DNA of 64,000 nt from Ignavibacteria bacterium (lineage in GTDB: Bacteria; Bacteroidota; Ignavibacteria; Tepidaquicellales; Tepidaquicellaceae): NCBI GenBank assembly GCA_028714695.1, contig JAQTLX010000006.1:140449-204448 (forward strand). The letters run 5' to 3'. Positions 63,813 to 64,000 of the stretch are shown in pieces (the first letter of the stretch is position 1; every line of letters starts with the position of its first letter). The position numbers and the translations under genes are program-made. The notes under the pieces were generated by a model. That model was given only the letters and a program-made list of their open reading frames with translations, ran no database searches and was not told the DNA's origin.

Positions 63813-64000
63813 CAATTAGCAATTAACGATTAACAATTAGTAATTAGTAATCAGTAGTGTCCCGTTAGAAATTAAATAAAAACAATTGTTTATTTTCGGT
63901 ATCGACTATATTACCGGGGGTTGTTTCCGTAAACAATTCATTTAACAGTAACTTGCTAAAAATATTAACACTTAAAACCTGTAGAATTGTGTAGATATTT
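63813..64000. repeat. Seven-base repeat tract and unexplained right edge
   Basis: Immediately after the stop the tract CAATTAGCAATTAACGATTA to about 63850 repeats the family. From 63853 (GTAGTGTCCCGTTAGAAATT) the sequence changes character and might be the end of an insertion element continuing outside the window; no gene is visible. Confidence 0.6.

Overview
The window looks like chromosomal DNA of a Bacteroidota/Chlorobi-group (FCB) bacterium, most likely of the Ignavibacteria type. The reasons are: eight secreted proteins that end in a type IX secretion (T9SS) sorting domain with the QNYPNPFNP signature; an F-type ATP synthase operon without beta and epsilon genes; many genes without a clear Shine-Dalgarno sequence; several TTG starts; and an AT-rich base composition. 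The assignment is inference from gene content, as no rRNA gene is present.

Layout. 1-10.9 kb: an outer-membrane type DUF5916 protein cut by the left edge, a single-pass membrane protein, two MFS transporters (one in a marR-MFS-membrane protein operon behind four 26-bp tandem repeats), and small unknowns. 11-17.2 kb: two tandem paralogous T9SS cargo proteins and a TPR protein. 17.4-25.1 kb: tRNA-Gly(CCC), a class V aminotransferase, rarA, the gyrA-threonine aldolase-polysaccharide deacetylase operon, and tRNA-Ala(CGC). 25.1-29 kb: a lipoprotein, a DCC-family oxidoreductase ORF without a normal start codon, a DUF985 cupin, a NYN-domain protein and a T9SS cargo protein. 29.2-35.4 kb: metG, folP, copA, a copper/heavy-metal binding lipoprotein and a methyltransferase, all on +. 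35.4-44.3 kb: a glycan assembly group (GT2, epimerase, membrane glycosyltransferase), a sigma-54 activator without receiver domain, lptE, a second GT2, a helical-repeat protein and rqcH. 44.3-50 kb: atpZ-(atpI-like)-atpB-E-F-H-A-orf88-G.

50.2-55.7 kb is an accessory island of lower GC. Its left side is a 430-bp cluster of TGATACC and GTGTCA motifs and its right side an IS256-family element. It holds a promoter and strong Shine-Dalgarno sequence for a 46-residue peptide ending in CxxCxxC, an intrinsic terminator, and a radical SAM enzyme with a twitch/SPASM-like C-terminus. I read this as a candidate uncharacterised RiPP (ribosomally made, modified peptide) locus. Behind it lie an HNH-like protein whose motif His is Tyr, a hydrolase-less RelA/SpoT-domain protein (possible alarmone-type toxin) and an unknown small partner.

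56-63.8 kb is an array of five T9SS cargo proteins with beta-propeller or YCF48-like repeats. The sorting-domain DNA of three is almost identical and their linkers are mosaic, which points to gene conversion. Their 3' flanks carry a dispersed seven-base repeat family (TAACGAT/TAGCGAG types) also found at 5.2 and 50 kb. Other unusual points are a GyrA with Leu and Tyr at the two classical quinolone-resistance positions, and an 88-residue unknown protein inside the ATP synthase operon.
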